Shown here: positions 1 to 10,345 of the stretch, piece after piece | How positions within the stretch are numbered: the first letter of the stretch is position 1 | How the letters are laid out: every line of letters begins with the position of its first letter | Source of the DNA: Paraspadella gotoi | Lineage: Eukaryota; Chaetognatha | Direction of reading: 5' to 3' | Length of the DNA: 64,000 nt | NCBI GenBank assembly: GCA_051294375.1 | Contig: CM119263.1 | Location: 25,944,436-26,008,435, forward strand | Made by a program: the position numbers and the translations under genes | Notes under the pieces: model-generated | The model's input: the letters and a program-made list of their open reading frames with translations, nothing else | Databases searched by the model: none | What the model was told of the DNA's origin: nothing

Positions 1-2
1 TC

Positions 3-1526
3 CAACGTCCGTTGAAGCCGAAAGAGATTTCGCTCATTGTATTCGGCGTCGTTCAAGAAACCTTCGGACTCTCAGTCTCTCTCTATTTCATTTACGTCAA
101 CGCCCTGAAATTATCCTCTTTGTTTCTCCTCTTCATTGTTCCTCTAATTCTTCGCGTCTTTACATTGACCGAGCTGAGATTCTTTTTGTCATTTTTACGC
201 CGACTGGCGATCTCCGGTGACCAAACCGTCTTGAAAAGGGAGGGCGCAGCAAATTCTTGGTTCCAATGGTGGATCAAAATTTTTTTTCCTCTGTTCATCT
301 TGGCTACGCGCTTCGCATACAATGACGACGTCTGTATTATTGGTCACATATCATGGGGAATAGGAATACTTGGTGTACGGTTGAATAGTTTTATGGATTT
401 TACCCTGGAAAAAAAAGAAGCCGTTGAAAATTCAACAAATCTGCTATGGTCAATGAGGACCGTTCATTTGAAACACAATTCTAATTGGAGCACGTTCATG
501 AAACAATTATTAAAATCGCTTCAGAGTGAGAAGTATTTAAGCAATTTGACATACTCGACGATAACTGAATCTTCCTACACTCTAATGCTTGGTAACCAAT
601 CTTTTTTGAATCCGTCTGCTGAAAGAATAGCGTTATTAATTTTTTTGGATGTTGCTACAGTTTTGTGCTACAAAACATTCATTTTGATTCATAACCACAA
701 AATTCGTACTTGGTTTTTAAAGTTAGAATCCTTTTGCTTCGTGAGCGCATTGGCATTTTTATATTTTCTACAAACGCTTCACGAAGGAGACAATTTGGAT
801 AAAGAAATCGTAATATTTGAAAAAATAGTCGCCAACTTTTTCCCATTATTTATTTGCGTAGTCGCCACCAGAGTGCTACAGATACTGATACAGCACATAA
901 TTGCAAAAAGATCTTGTCTCCCGTTGGTTGCCTTTTTAGTTATAGCGTGCGCCTCGTTGCCATTGACAACCTTTTGGGTTATTCGTGGACCCGAAATTAA
1001 GGGACAGATTGAATCAGTGATTAAAGGATTGTGTGGAGGTCATGGTGTATACTATGGACCCATTCCAGGATATGCCTGGAAAGACAAATTTTTATTATTC
1101 TACGGTTATGCTAAACTAAATTCGCGTTTCTTCTTTTATTTTCCCCTTGCATTTTTACCTTTATTAAATATAAGCTACGCTCTTGTAGTAAAAATACAAC
1201 AAAGTCGTCATAACTTGAACTTCACAATTTACATTTTTATCGTTTTAATATTTTATTGTTTTGTTTGGGCCTGTTTAAAGATCGGGGAAAAAAAAGTTCA
1301 TTTTCGTTCTAATATATCTTTTTGGTCGTTGTGGATTTTGGCATTTGTCTGTTGTGAGAGGGGAGACATGTATGATAATTGTTTAGAACTTTTCTTATGG
1401 TTAAATCAGACAAATAACTACAGAGAATATGTACAATATGCAGAACAGATTCAGACTAATTTTTATTATTTTCCAAGTCTAATTTTTTTAATAATCCCGT
1501 CATTAGTTTTGCTTACCCATGACTAA
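3..1526 (+). CDS. multi-pass membrane protein, 5' end cut by window edge
   Basis: The frame is open from the left edge to a TAA at 1524-1526, giving at least 504 residues in one exon. No convincing ATG start is visible near the edge, so the first residues or exons lie outside the window. The product is strongly hydrophobic, with roughly 11-12 stretches long enough to cross a membrane, spaced over the whole length. Polar linkers carry several N-x-S/T sequons, for example in the segment around residues 138-200. I do not recognise the family. It is not an evident GPCR, insect odorant receptor or transporter signature. Its codon use and uninterrupted length support a real gene. A polyadenylation hexamer lies 82 bases after the stop. 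The short antisense frame at 92-322 is a shadow. Confidence 0.7.
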   Translation, partial: QRPLKPKEISLIVFGVVQETFGLSVSLYFIYVNALKLSSLFLLFIVPLILRVFTLTELRFFLSFLRRLAISGDQTVLKREGAANSWFQWWIKIFFPLFILATRFAYNDDVCIIGHISWGIGILGVRLNSFMDFTLEKKEAVENSTNLLWSMRTVHLKHNSNWSTFMKQLLKSLQSEKYLSNLTYSTITESSYTLMLGNQSFLNPSAERIALLIFLDVATVLCYKTFILIHNHKIRTWFLKLESFCFVSALAFLYFLQTLHEGDNLDKEIVIFEKIVANFFPLFICVVATRVLQILIQHIIAKRSCLPLVAFLVIACASLPLTTFWVIRGPEIKGQIESVIKGLCGGHGVYYGPIPGYAWKDKFLLFYGYAKLNSRFFFYFPLAFLPLLNISYALVVKIQQSRHNLNFTIYIFIVLIFYCFVWACLKIGEKKVHFRSNISFWSLWILAFVCCERGDMYDNCLELFLWLNQTNNYREYVQYAEQIQTNFYYFPSLIFLIIPSLVLLTHD

Positions 1527-1607
1527 AATTATTTCAGCATTTTTAATGTATGCAAAGTTCTTTAATCGTGCAAAGATTTCCAAAAGTTATAAAAAAAGTC
1601 GTTACGT

Positions 1608-1613
1608 AATAAA
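1608..1613 (+). promoter_or_regulatory. AATAAA polyadenylation signal
   Basis: An AATAAA hexamer about 80 bases downstream of the membrane-protein stop codon is in the right position to end that transcript. In AT-rich DNA the hexamer also occurs by chance. Confidence 0.4.
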
Positions 1614-1790
1614 CAATATTTTTTTTCTTTTTAAAAATGGATTTTTAAACGATTTCTTATGATTTTAATATCGTAATAGTAAAATAGATAATTTTTTTCG
1701 ATTAAATCTTTAACTTCATTTTTTCTCACTTGTGCTTTTTGGAAAATTATCATTTTGGCTGCCAAAATACAACCTATCATTTCAACTAAA

Positions 1791-1793
<3 letters not shown>

Positions 1794-1830
<37 letters not shown>
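1794..1830. repeat. (CT)n microsatellite
   Basis: An uninterrupted CT dinucleotide run of about 37 bases followed by a short CA run. The open frame across it, rich in Leu and Ser, is a product of the repeat. Confidence 0.95.
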
Positions 1831-1837
<7 letters not shown>

Positions 1838-2131
1838 TACAAACACACCCTCTTCCTCTTAACCTTATTAAATTGTTTCTTTTATGTCAAAACTTATTTT
1901 ATTATTTATTATGCTCGAAAAACATATACGCTGTTTCTTATTAAAAATCGTTTGTGAACAAAAAGAACTTTTTCTCTTAAAATCTTCAACGCAATGAAAA
2001 GAAAGTTACCTCACAATGTCTAAAATATATTTTCTTTTTAATTTTTACTGTTTTAAAAAATCTAAAAAAATAAAATCCATTATTATAATTATCACGATGT
2101 AGGACTGAATTTTGTTTTAAAAAGGCGGAAG

Positions 2132-2204
2132 TTTTTAGTCGGATCTGCTTATCGTCGATTCTGATTCTATAATTCACTTTGTCGGTCCGTCTGTCCACCC
2201 CCAC
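2132..2204 (-). repeat. family A terminal hairpin repeat
   Basis: Starts with TTTTTAGTCGGATCTGC, then a loop, a degenerate inverted copy, CTATAATTCACTTTGTC and a short GTCC-rich tract. The same arrangement recurs at 12170, 24474, 31004, 36194, 37162, 45164 and 48456. It is one end of the composite element described at 12170-15650. Confidence 0.75.
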
Positions 2205-3446
2205 GATCTTGTTGGTAATTCACTTACTATCTAGGAAAAACGTATATGACATTTTTAATAAAAGATATCTACTCGAAAACTTATTTAATTAAAAAAAAAT
2301 AAGAACGTTTCCAAATCTATATTTAGTTTCCTTTCAGTAGCTTCCTTCTATTTTTTTGTAGGTAAAATCGTTTAGAAGTTACAGGCAAAAAAATATTGTT
2401 ACTTCAAATTAAAAATGGCTGAAAAAAATATATTTAAATTTCCACCATTTTTGGTATTTAGTTTTTTGTTTTTATTTTAAATAGAGTTAGTTATTTTTTA
2501 AATATTTTTTTAATTTGGCAATGCTAAAGGCCTTGCACCTCTTTTTGGTTCAAAAAAGTATTATTATAGCTCTCAGAAAACATTAATATCGGGGCTGCGC
2601 ACAATTGCTCTGTCATCTACCATGATGGAAAAAAAATAGTCGCGGTTTGGAAAAGTAGGTTAATTTCATTGTCAAATATATTTTTTGGCCGATAAATATG
2701 TTTTAAAATGTTATTTCTCAACCGCATAAAATTATTTAATGCATTCAACTACTTCCAAAAGAGGTTGCCTCCAACTGTTTTCACCTCTGACCAAGAGGTC
2801 TACTCACATTATTGTTAATATTATATCTCTGACATAATATTTTTATTAGATTTAGGACAAAAGATGATCCTTGGCAAGAAGTGAAAAAGATTGATCCACT
2901 ATAAAGTAAACCAGGCTTGAGTTATTGCTGCATAATGTGATGATGCATTGTCTTTCATTTTAACAAAATCTTGATTTTTCTTTTTCATGGACTTTTTTCA
3001 TATTTAGTTCTGAAAATACACCCACAGGTAAATAAAAATGATAACTTTGCTCATAGAAAGTTACCCGGAGCCTTATAATTTTTATTGATACTTTACAAAA
3101 TAAAAAGAATATTCTGGAGCATATACAGCATTAATGTATTTTATTTAATACCGCTCTTTTTGACATATGAATTAAGATTCATCCCTGAATCTATCCTAAT
3201 AAAGATGATGTAATAACCATTTGACATGAGACTGAGAAAAGTAAAAAAATTTTAAAAAAGTAAAAAAAAGAACCGGAAATTAGTATAAATGAAAAGTGGA
3301 GATATAAAAAAGACAAAAAAGAAAGAAGCATTTTTTTTGACAACTCATTTTCTTTTGCATGAAACTCTTGTATTTTTTACGTCGTACATAAATGAGACAC
3401 AGCTCATATGAATCACAAAAGGGCAAAATCTTTTGACATTTAAGTT

Positions 3447-3661
3447 TTATTTTCCGATTCTCACATTCTCACCGTCGTCGTCCGTGTCGATGTCGACCTC
3501 GAATTTCTCCGGTAACTTGAGTCGATCCTCGTGGCGCCGCCAAGCCTCGACGCCGACATCGTCGCCGAGTCGCTCGTCGGCGTCGCGGTTGCGGCGCTCC
3601 TGCTCCAACTCTCCGTCCACGACGCGGGAGAGGAGTCGAGCGGCGGCGAGATCGAGGGAGT
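3447..3661 (-). CDS. C-terminal exon of LRR-receptor paralogue (cytoplasmic tail)
   Basis: This minus-strand exon starts after a very long pyrimidine tract ending in CCGCCAAAG and runs to a TAA, giving about 70 residues. The chosen frame has GC-rich third positions and a natural, charged composition, with runs such as GELEQERRNRDADERL and an acidic end containing DTDDDGEN. The two other open frames are Arg/Pro- or Ser/Thr-biased and look like shadows. The exon needs two bases from the previous exon, which is what the exon at 4388-4623 supplies. Its position after a transmembrane exon matches the last exon of the intact LRR receptor at 38116-38378, although the sequence is different. I infer a cytoplasmic tail. 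Confidence 0.55.
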
Positions 3662-4059
3662 CTTTGGCGGATGAAGACGGGGGGAAGAGGAGGAGGGAAA
3701 GGAAGAGGGGGGAGAAGGGCAGGGGCGGCATGAAGGGTGACCTGTAATTTGAGAAAATTTTTTAGCATTAGAGTATCGACCTTTTTTTAAGTTTTTATAG
3801 TTTTTTTTAATTGTCATTAATAAAACAACAAAACATTTTAAAAAATTGTATCAATAACCTTTATCTAACTTTTAAATTAAAGCTCTATCAGAATCTATAA
3901 ACAAAAATTGAAAAATTAAAAATAAATTTTAAACTTTATATAGTAATAAAATATTCTTTAAATGCTTCCGTGCGCTTATCAATAAGATAAATTTAAAAAA
4001 TTATGTTCATTTTCATAACGTCACTTAACCATTATCTATTTGAGAGAACTTCTAGTTTT

Positions 4060-4270
4060 CAACCTGTGCCGGCCTAATACGCATAGCCCCCACACTGAGT
4101 GTGCACACATGTGGCCAGTGGGTCTGGAAGATTTTTCCGTCAATTACCTTGCTTTCCGGTACTTCAGATACGGCGGTAGGCTTGCTACCGGTGGTTTAAC
4201 CGACCCTGGCTAGAACTCGTGACCATTAATTAAGTTCGGAGATAAAGCGTTAGCCCAGTCCGCTATTACA
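4060..4270 (-). mobile_element. tRNA-derived SINE-like element
   Basis: On the minus strand, 4195-4265 reads like a decayed tRNA: an A-box-like TAGCGGACTGGGCTAACGC, about 35 bases, then a B-box-like GAGTTCTAGCC. Downstream (lower coordinates) is a GC-richer body unlike the surrounding AT-rich intron. This is the layout of a tRNA-derived SINE. It could also be a tRNA pseudogene. Confidence 0.45.
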
Positions 4271-4387
4271 GTCGTATCCAACGGGTAGTGATATTACATC
4301 ACTACAGTATTTGATGTATAATTATATTCACAGATTAGTAATACGTAATTTAACTATAAGGATCAAGTTTCCTATATTTATACATAC

Positions 4388-4623
4388 TGCTGAAGCCGCT
4401 GCCGCCGCTGAGTATGCCAAACTTTGCTGACGCTGACGTTCGTACACTTCCGACGATAACGCTGACGACAATGACGCCGACGATGGCGCACTCCCGCCTC
4501 GCGTCATCAATTAAAAACTCGATCCTTTTTTTTTTCGAGAGACTCGACGCCAAGATGGCGGCGAAGGCGGTGAATATGTGTGAGGCGGTGAACGGAAGAT
4601 GAACGAATGTGAGACGGTTAAAA
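4388..4623 (-). CDS. transmembrane exon of LRR-receptor paralogue
   Basis: The exon is bounded by an acceptor (CCTCTTCTCAG) and a strong GTATGT donor, and is open across its 236 bases. It begins with an LRR-like stretch, FNRLTFVHLPF, passes a basic KKKR segment and an acidic IDDARREC, then enters a hydrophobic helix, AIVGVIVVSVIVGSV, followed by small polar residues. It starts needing one base and ends one base into a codon. These are the same phases as the transmembrane exon of the intact receptor (39078-39205), and both put a Cys just before the helix. No NPW-type LRRCT is visible, so the extracellular end is either degenerate or different. Confidence 0.5.
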
Positions 4624-4724
4624 CTGAGAAGAGGCTAAGACGAGATTAAGGATGTAAATTCGATATTTTTTGGGTCGAAGTTCGAAGGAGGAAACAAGAG
4701 TTAAATTTCGGCGCCTGTCTTTGC

Positions 4725-4850
4725 CTCACGCTCGAGAGAGAGTTCGATTTCGACAGATCGAGCGACGGGAGGAGAGACGAAACCCCGCTCCTCGAGTCAT
4801 GGACGGATTGACGAAGGTTTGCATGAAGCATAATTTTGCTTTGGTTATAA
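4725..4850 (-). CDS. LRR exon of the paralogue, boundaries approximate
   Basis: The frame contains SLLPSLDLSKSNSLSS, a recognisable leucine-rich repeat core (LxxLDLSxxNxL) comparable to the exon at 41241-41322. It ends either at a GTGAGG donor or, two codon positions later, at a GC-type donor (GAG|GCAAAG). Only the GC choice matches the phase of the next exon at 4388-4623. The upstream boundary is uncertain. A noisy second copy lies at 17130-17220. Confidence 0.4.
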
Positions 4851-5515
4851 ATTATTATTTTGTTGGACCCCAACATTAAAATAATTTTCGGTTACATCGT
4901 CGGCGTTTTTAGCTATTGCTTATCTTTGCTTGTCTTCTTTTAATTGATTTTTACCCCCGATCAAACAAAGAGGTAAAAAAAATATTCAACATTCAACAAT
5001 CCCAGGGGGAATCTTATTTCGTGATAATGTGAATCACTCGCGCCATTGGTTGTCAAACTTTGATTGATTTCTAATTCCTCTGATGCCAGATGGCGCCACG
5101 GTTGTCCGTCTGTCGGTCTGGCTGGCTTTCGGTTTGATTGGCTGTTGCTTTCCCTGTCTGTCGCTTTTCCAGTCTGTTTATCTGACTGGAAGTTTGGCTG
5201 AAAAATGTACAATTGCGTATGTTTTGTGAGAAATCATCACAATGATAAATTGCTACACATAATGTTTAAATGATGTTTGGACTTTGAATTGAAGAAGAAA
5301 TGGAAAAGATTAAATGTGATTTTTGATATTCAAATTTTTTTCCCTAAAATAAAATGAAAATTTAATTCGGAAAAAAATTTACCCCCCCCCCAAAAAAAAA
5401 CTGGAAGAAAAAAACAAAACAAAAGAGATGAACAATGGGCACCAGCAAAAAGTATGTAGTCGGTCATAGCATAAGTTCAACCTGCCTATAAGCAATTAAG
5501 CATGACACCTTCAGT

Positions 5516-5700
5516 CGTGACCCAGTGGCTCATTGAGTAAAGCTACGTACCGATCCCGTTACGTACTGGGTTCAATCTCAACCCGGTACCTACCCTGATT
5601 GAAGCTTGAGAATGGCATAAGCCGCCTTGGTGGTGTGGAAAAATGAGAATTAGGCGCATTAGCTTAATATTTAGAACATATACGTATGTAAATGTTTTTT
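5516..5700 (+). mobile_element. tRNA-derived SINE-like element
   Basis: A tRNA-like head of about 75 bases has an A-box-like AGTGGCTCATTGAG and a B box GGTTCAATCTC about 30 bases later, ending in a CCCGGTACC-type acceptor side. A GC-balanced body and a T-rich region follow. The last 50 bases (GAGAATTAGGCG...) also occur beside the LRR exon at 41840 without the tRNA head, so the 3' boundary may be shared intron sequence. A second copy is at 17946. Confidence 0.5.
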
Positions 5701-5804
5701 TTTCTCTTCTAATGGTTTTATGAATTTTTTTCTTTGTAATTTTTTCTTTTTTTTTTTCTTTCGTTTCTTTCTGTCTTTCATTTTTTTCTTATTTTTTTAC
5801 TTAC

Positions 5805-5987
5805 CTCAAAACCGTGAGGTTTTCTCCTCCACCGCCGCCGCTTCACCCAAGGCGGAAGGAGGCGCTGAAGGAGTAGATGGAGGGTAAGTCATGCAGCGGC
5901 GGCGGTTGAATCACGAGGTTGAACGAGAGGGAGAGAAATGTAAGGGAGTCGAGGCCGTAGAATGCCTCGTCGCCCACGGCGGAGATT
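5805..5987 (-). pseudogene. broken duplicate of LRR receptor exon 5
   Basis: This is a clear copy of the exon at 42113-42346, with the same acceptor (CTAG) and donor (GTAAGT) positions and the same entry and exit phases. It keeps VGDEAFYGLDSLTFLSLSFN but lacks 51 bases (17 codons) in the middle. A CGA codon is TGA in frame just before a shortened glycine run. The length change preserves phase, so the nonsense codon is the only visible disabling change in this exon. Confidence 0.75.
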
Positions 5988-6220
5988 CTAGTGTAAGGGG
6001 TGGGTAAGGAAATTAAATGCGTTCAAGAAATATTAAGGAGGATGGAGGTAGGCTCAATCTTATCATATCATCATCTATCATTAGTATCTTCTAAAAAAAT
6101 CTGGATCTATACCTATCTATTTTTCCAATCTATCTATCTCTCTCTCTTTCTCTCCTCTTTTAGTACATTGTTCAATTCTTTTTTTCAATTTTGTCACTTT
6201 CTAGTTTTCGCCTTTTTCAG

Positions 6221-6346
6221 GTATACATGGATAGCAGCATATTTTTTAGCAATTGCTGGTGCCTTTTGAATGAACGATTATATTTTCGAAATGAGCATTG
6301 TGCTAAATCTGTTGTATATTTCAAAAACGTATTAGGAAGTAACTAG
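6221..6346 (+). CDS. candidate exon upstream of the 7TM receptor exon
   Basis: After a good acceptor (CGCCTTTTTCAG) the frame is open for 41 residues to TAG. It starts VYMDSSIFFSNCWCLL and carries several Cys residues. Recognisable copies occur at 20871 and, altered, at 43180. It could be an exon of the antisense multi-pass receptor, or conserved only because the block was duplicated. No donor is evident, so the role is unsettled. Confidence 0.25.
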   Translation, partial: VYMDSSIFFSNCWCLLNERLYFRNEHCAKSVVYFKNVLGSN

Positions 6347-7595
6347 AACTCCTGAATGCTTATAATGTGCATGTGACGATGTATGCTTTATTGTCATGAA
6401 ATACTAAAAAAACGCATATTCTATTGTATGTTAAATTGTTAAAATACGTATTTCCCGAGCTTAAGGGAGTTGTGAACATGAACTGCGCTTGTTTCAAAAG
6501 AACATTTTATGAATTTTTATTTCTCAGTTGGCTGTGCAATTAAAATTTCACAAAGATCTTTTTCCTTCTATTGTATTGAAGCAAACAGTTACAAATAAAT
6601 CATATTCAAATTACGTACATGAATTTAAATAATAATGTAATGGATGATTGGTAATATTACGCGACTTAGATGGGCCTTAAATTTTTATTTATAAGCGAGG
6701 CAACAATTCCGTTTAGGACAAAAACTTAAAGTCAAGATGGCAAATCAGACAAAAAATGATTACTCTGAACTTGTCGCATTTCTTCTGCAAAATAAAAATT
6801 CAAGTTTCAGCAAGGTAAACACTAAACATTAATGCGCAACAGGTTAAAAACTAGAAGATAACCGGTATACAGCGTGACCATTTGAAACCCGCCGCAAGAA
6901 AAAATTTCCTAAACTAAAATATGAAGAGATTTTAATATTTTGAAAAGAGATACTTAAAGACAAAACATACCCATTTTTTATGTATAAATTTTTTGATAAT
7001 TGATTTTGTCTGAGCAAAAAAAGATGAGGAGCAAATTCGAGCTTTTCAATAAAAAATAAAGGGAAATTCGTTACTTGGAATTCATTACTTTTTTAAGCAA
7101 TCATAATCTTACTAATTTGTATAAATATGGGCATTGCAAAAAAGCCCGTTAGAAATGTAGTCAGGAATATCAATTATAATATTATATTACAACTAAGGTA
7201 GTCATAATTATGTAGCTTATAAATTTGACTGGGCCTCAAAAAATCTTTTTTTATGCTCGGGAATTGAAAAATATCATAGTATACAGTTTTTCAAGGGCTT
7301 TCAGGCAATATCAACATTTTGAGCAAAAATTCAAATTTATGAAAACAATTTTAACTATTTGTTATATATTACTAAATATTCAAACGCTTGAGTGAGTTAA
7401 TACAAAAAAATAATTTAAAAAGTAATACATTAGTAGTAAACATCTATTTAGTGTTGAATATCTTTTACTGTGAAATTGTTAAATTCTTGTATGCTCAGTC
7501 GTATGGCCTGTACTAAATAGTAATGTATATAGAATTATAGATCATAATACAGTAAAATAATAAATTGCTAAATCGTTTCTTATCTTTCAACTCAG

Positions 7596-7841
7596 TTGAT
7601 CCTTCGTTGGGAAGATGGCACCAAACATAATAATATGCGTGATATCTTCATGAAATTGATAATCATTGGGTTTGTTATTCAATCTCTCATTGGCATTACC
7701 ATACAGCCTTACTTGATATTCAAATTGAAAGGAGTTGTGCGTAATTATGTGGCAATGGAATATATCTCGATATTCACGGGCTCCCTGACCCTGTTTTTTT
7801 GTTTGGAACTTGATCTCAAATATTTTTCAAATCGAATTAAG
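7596..7841 (+). CDS. 7TM-type receptor exon (two membrane helices)
   Basis: The exon follows an excellent acceptor (CTTTCAACTCAG) and ends AAG|GTTGGG, giving exactly 82 codons in phase 0. It encodes LILRWEDGTK, then two hydrophobic segments, around IFMKLIIIGFVIQSLIG and YISIFTGSLTLFFCLEL, joined by a short basic loop. The start LILR and the layout of two helices match the beginning of the exon at 34692, so the two are related receptor exons. The family looks like a rapidly evolving serpentine receptor. I cannot assign it to a named class. The exon lies on the strand opposite the LRR-receptor paralogue, between its exon-4-like and exon-5-like pieces. Confidence 0.55.
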
Positions 7842-7869
7842 GTTGGGCCAAGAGGAAGTATAAAGATAA

Positions 7870-8065
7870 CAAGATTGAGCAAACAATGTTGGATCTGCCT
7901 ACGATAATTAAGGGGTAATCAATAATCAGCTAATCAGATGATAAATCACGATAATTCTTTCAATTTTTGATCCTAAATGATCATAACAGATCGTACCATA
8001 CCAAACCAGTGGCTGCACCAATTCATGTAAATCGCTTACGATTAACTAAACGATTAACTAAACTA
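7870..8065 (-). repeat. repeat family C, right-end module
   Basis: Minus-strand copy of the module that ends with GGCAGATCC(G)AC after about 150 bases of shared sequence including ATCATCTGATTAGCTGATTA-like motifs. Other copies are at 22570-22745, 23865-24000 and 34400-34560, with end pieces at 15605 and 47670. Confidence 0.7.
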
Positions 8066-8087
8066 TGGTAGTTGGTAGAGATATTTT

Positions 8088-8335
8088 TTAACTTGCATCA
8101 TTTTTTTAAACATTGCTCTATCTTTTTAACTCACTTAATTTTTTCAACTTGCATCATTTTTTCATTTGCATCAATTTTTCAACTCGAATCATTTTTTCAA
8201 CTATATATCATTTTTTTAACTTACATCATTTTTTAACTTACATCATTTTTTAACTTGCATAATTTTTTACTTGCATCATTTTTTAACTTGCATCATTTTT
8301 TTAACTTGCATCACTTTTTGAAAATGCATATCTTT
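8088..8335 (-). repeat. 17-18 bp minisatellite array
   Basis: Tandem copies of a unit whose plus-strand form is approximately AACTTGCATCATTTTTT. The orientation is opposite to the array at 8458-8640. TTAATTAATTAA sequence lies between the two. Confidence 0.9.
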
Positions 8336-8457
8336 TCATTTTAATTAATTAATTAACTAATTAAAACATTTATGAGTAAGCATAAATAAAAATTCAAGTG
8401 AACTTAACTTAATGAGTTAATTATTAAAGTGAAAAAAATATGCAATTTGATAAAGTA

Positions 8458-8640
8458 TTCAAGTTAAAAATGATGCAAATTAAAAAAAATGATGCAAGTT
8501 GAAAAAAATTGTGCAAGTAAAAAATGAAGTAAGTTGAAAAAATGATTCAAGTTGAAAAAATGATCCAAATTCAAAAAATGATGCAAGTTAAAAAAATTAG
8601 GCAAGTTAAAAAAAATGGAGTTAGTTAAAAATGATGCCAG
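8458..8640 (+). repeat. 17-18 bp minisatellite array, inverted relative to 8088-8335
   Basis: About ten units of TGATGCAAGTTGAAAAAA with variable A-run length. Together with the preceding array it forms a large imperfect inverted repeat. Confidence 0.9.
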
Positions 8641-10224
8641 TTTGTTACGCCGGTCATGACAAGACACGATCGAGGCCGAGGGATTCGAGGACAGATGATA
8701 TCTGGCTGCTGACTCGCCCGTTTCCCGCGAAGAAAAATATTGAATGTAAAGATTTTTAACGTTAGAAACGTCGCGAGAGAGAGAGAATTGGTGCCTCTCG
8801 AAAACCCGCGGACGTTAAATGCTTTTAACTCATAGCGTTGGTGGTTTTTAACATTGCTTTAATTGGGGATGTCAGTCGTTTCGGTCGACGGGTGGATCAA
8901 GTTTTCGCTTGAAATCGATTTCTATATAAAATCCCATTGGTCGAAGCCTTTATAAAATATTAATAATATGGGTTAGATTCTGAAAGTGTCCAGGGTCGGC
9001 AGGCATCGAGGCTGGAGCCGAGCGGGAATTATTCATTTTTTCATGTATTTTAAAATGCATTTGAAGTTGACTGTTTTGACCCCTTTTCGTAACTTACGTA
9101 AACGTAAACCAGCTCGTTTCTTCAATAAGAAAGAACGGCAACTTCCATTTTTGACTTTTATATATGGAAAAGCCCATGGTTTTCTCTATCCATTTGAGCC
9201 TAAAAAAAAAGGTAAAAATTTCCAAGCTTGATTCTTGTTTTTGGTAATCAAATGAACTCCTTTTTTTAGCTCATTCCCAACGTCATGCCCACGAAAGGGA
9301 ATGGTCTATTTTGAATAATGGTTAGAAAGATACAGTGTTCCTCTACTCTCATTTTTAGTGGAGCGCCGAGGCTAATATTCTACGTAAATAAATCCGAAGA
9401 AAGCAAGACTGGGCTTTTTGTTTTTCGATAAACATTTTATATTTGGACCCGAACGACATTAATGACTCTACCGTGAAATCCTAATCCGAAAGCCATGCGC
9501 CTTGCGACGAGCAAACCGCGGCTTCATTCAGGAAGCAGGATTTTTGTGACTCGTTCGTTAATGAAAAACATCTTTCCGCTGAACTTTTTAAATAGACTAT
9601 TTTAATTATTTACGTAAAGTTTGTGTCATTTATCAAGTTTAGAATAAGTATTTAATAAAGTATTTCATAAAAATGAGCTGGTTCTTCCTTTGTTTTGAGC
9701 TCTTGGACTACGAGCTGCATCGGCGGAGGCATGTTCATTTGTTGTCAAAGAAGAAAGAGGACTGTGAGAACACGACCCTCGTCGATCAATGACTCATTAT
9801 TATGACCATGGCGCTCTGCTCACCAAGGAATCATGACAGTTAGATTTTCTTACATTTTTCTCGAAGCCTCAGCTCACAAAATTACGAGATGATGGGGAAA
9901 AATAAACTCACGACTCATATTAGAATTTGTAAACATTTCTTTCAAGTGGCTCTGGGTCTCAATACAAAGGGGAAACGCACAATTCCCTTATTAACCTGGG
10001 ACCGTTATTCCGGCCTAATGACTATTTTGGCCAAGGTTTTTCTTAGAATAACGGTAAGAGGAAAAGGAAACAAAACGAGAAACGGAAAGAGGATAATTTC
10101 TCAAAGAAAAAATTAAAGGAATCAGATATGTTAATTTTTCAAGAATTTGTTATTTATTGTTATTTATATTATATTTGGTAATATATTTAAGTTTTAATTA
10201 AATTAAAGTTAAAAAAAAGCATGA

Positions 10225-10345
10225 ATAAAATTAAGTATAAGTGAGGAATAAGGGCTAAATAGGGTTAAGGATAAGTGGGTTAAGTGTAAGTTAGGTCGAG
10301 GGATTATTTAGGCGTTAGAGGTAAGTTAGGGTTTAGGCGGTAATG
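10225..10345 (+). repeat. degenerate TTAGG-like tract
   Basis: Irregular repeats such as GGGTTAAGG, TTAGGCG and GTTAGGGTTTAGG. A similar tract is at 15765-15865. This is interspersed telomere-like low-complexity sequence, not a telomere. Confidence 0.55.

Larger units (their letters stand above)
1614..3446. other. AT-rich noncoding DNA
   Basis: No coding exon is supported here. The stretch holds a CT microsatellite just inside it, one hairpin repeat end at 2132-2204, and otherwise A/T-rich sequence with homopolymer runs. Confidence 0.6.
4690..5760. repeat. segmental duplication, copy 1 of block I
   Basis: About 1.05 kb matches 17130-18200 at high identity, including the LRR exon end, a GACC/GTCC-rich stretch around 5100-5180, and the SINE-like head. 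Differences are mostly single-base insertions and deletions. The open frame at 4961-5212 arises from the GTCC-rich tract and is not supported as a gene. Confidence 0.85.
6060..8870. repeat. segmental duplication, copy 1 of block II
   Basis: About 2.8 kb is repeated at 20740-23545 in the same orientation and order. It carries a candidate exon, the receptor exon at 7596, a repeat-C segment and two minisatellite arrays. The second copy differs mainly by single-base indels. Confidence 0.9.

Noticed and set aside
3461-3817. Ser/Pro/Thr-rich and Arg-rich frames overlapping the tail exon
   Set aside because: They read through the pyrimidine tract before the acceptor. The charged frame has better codon use and compatible phase.
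4961-5212. 83-codon minus frame with Gln/Arg/Thr-rich sequence, repeated at 17436-17861
   Set aside because: It derives from a GTCC/GACC-rich repeat tract. The second copy is frameshifted and there is no codon-use signal.
9889-10116. 75-codon frame beginning MMGKNKLTTHIRICKH
   Set aside because: No splice sites, domain or neighbouring exons support it, and its Lys-rich translation fits the A-rich composition.
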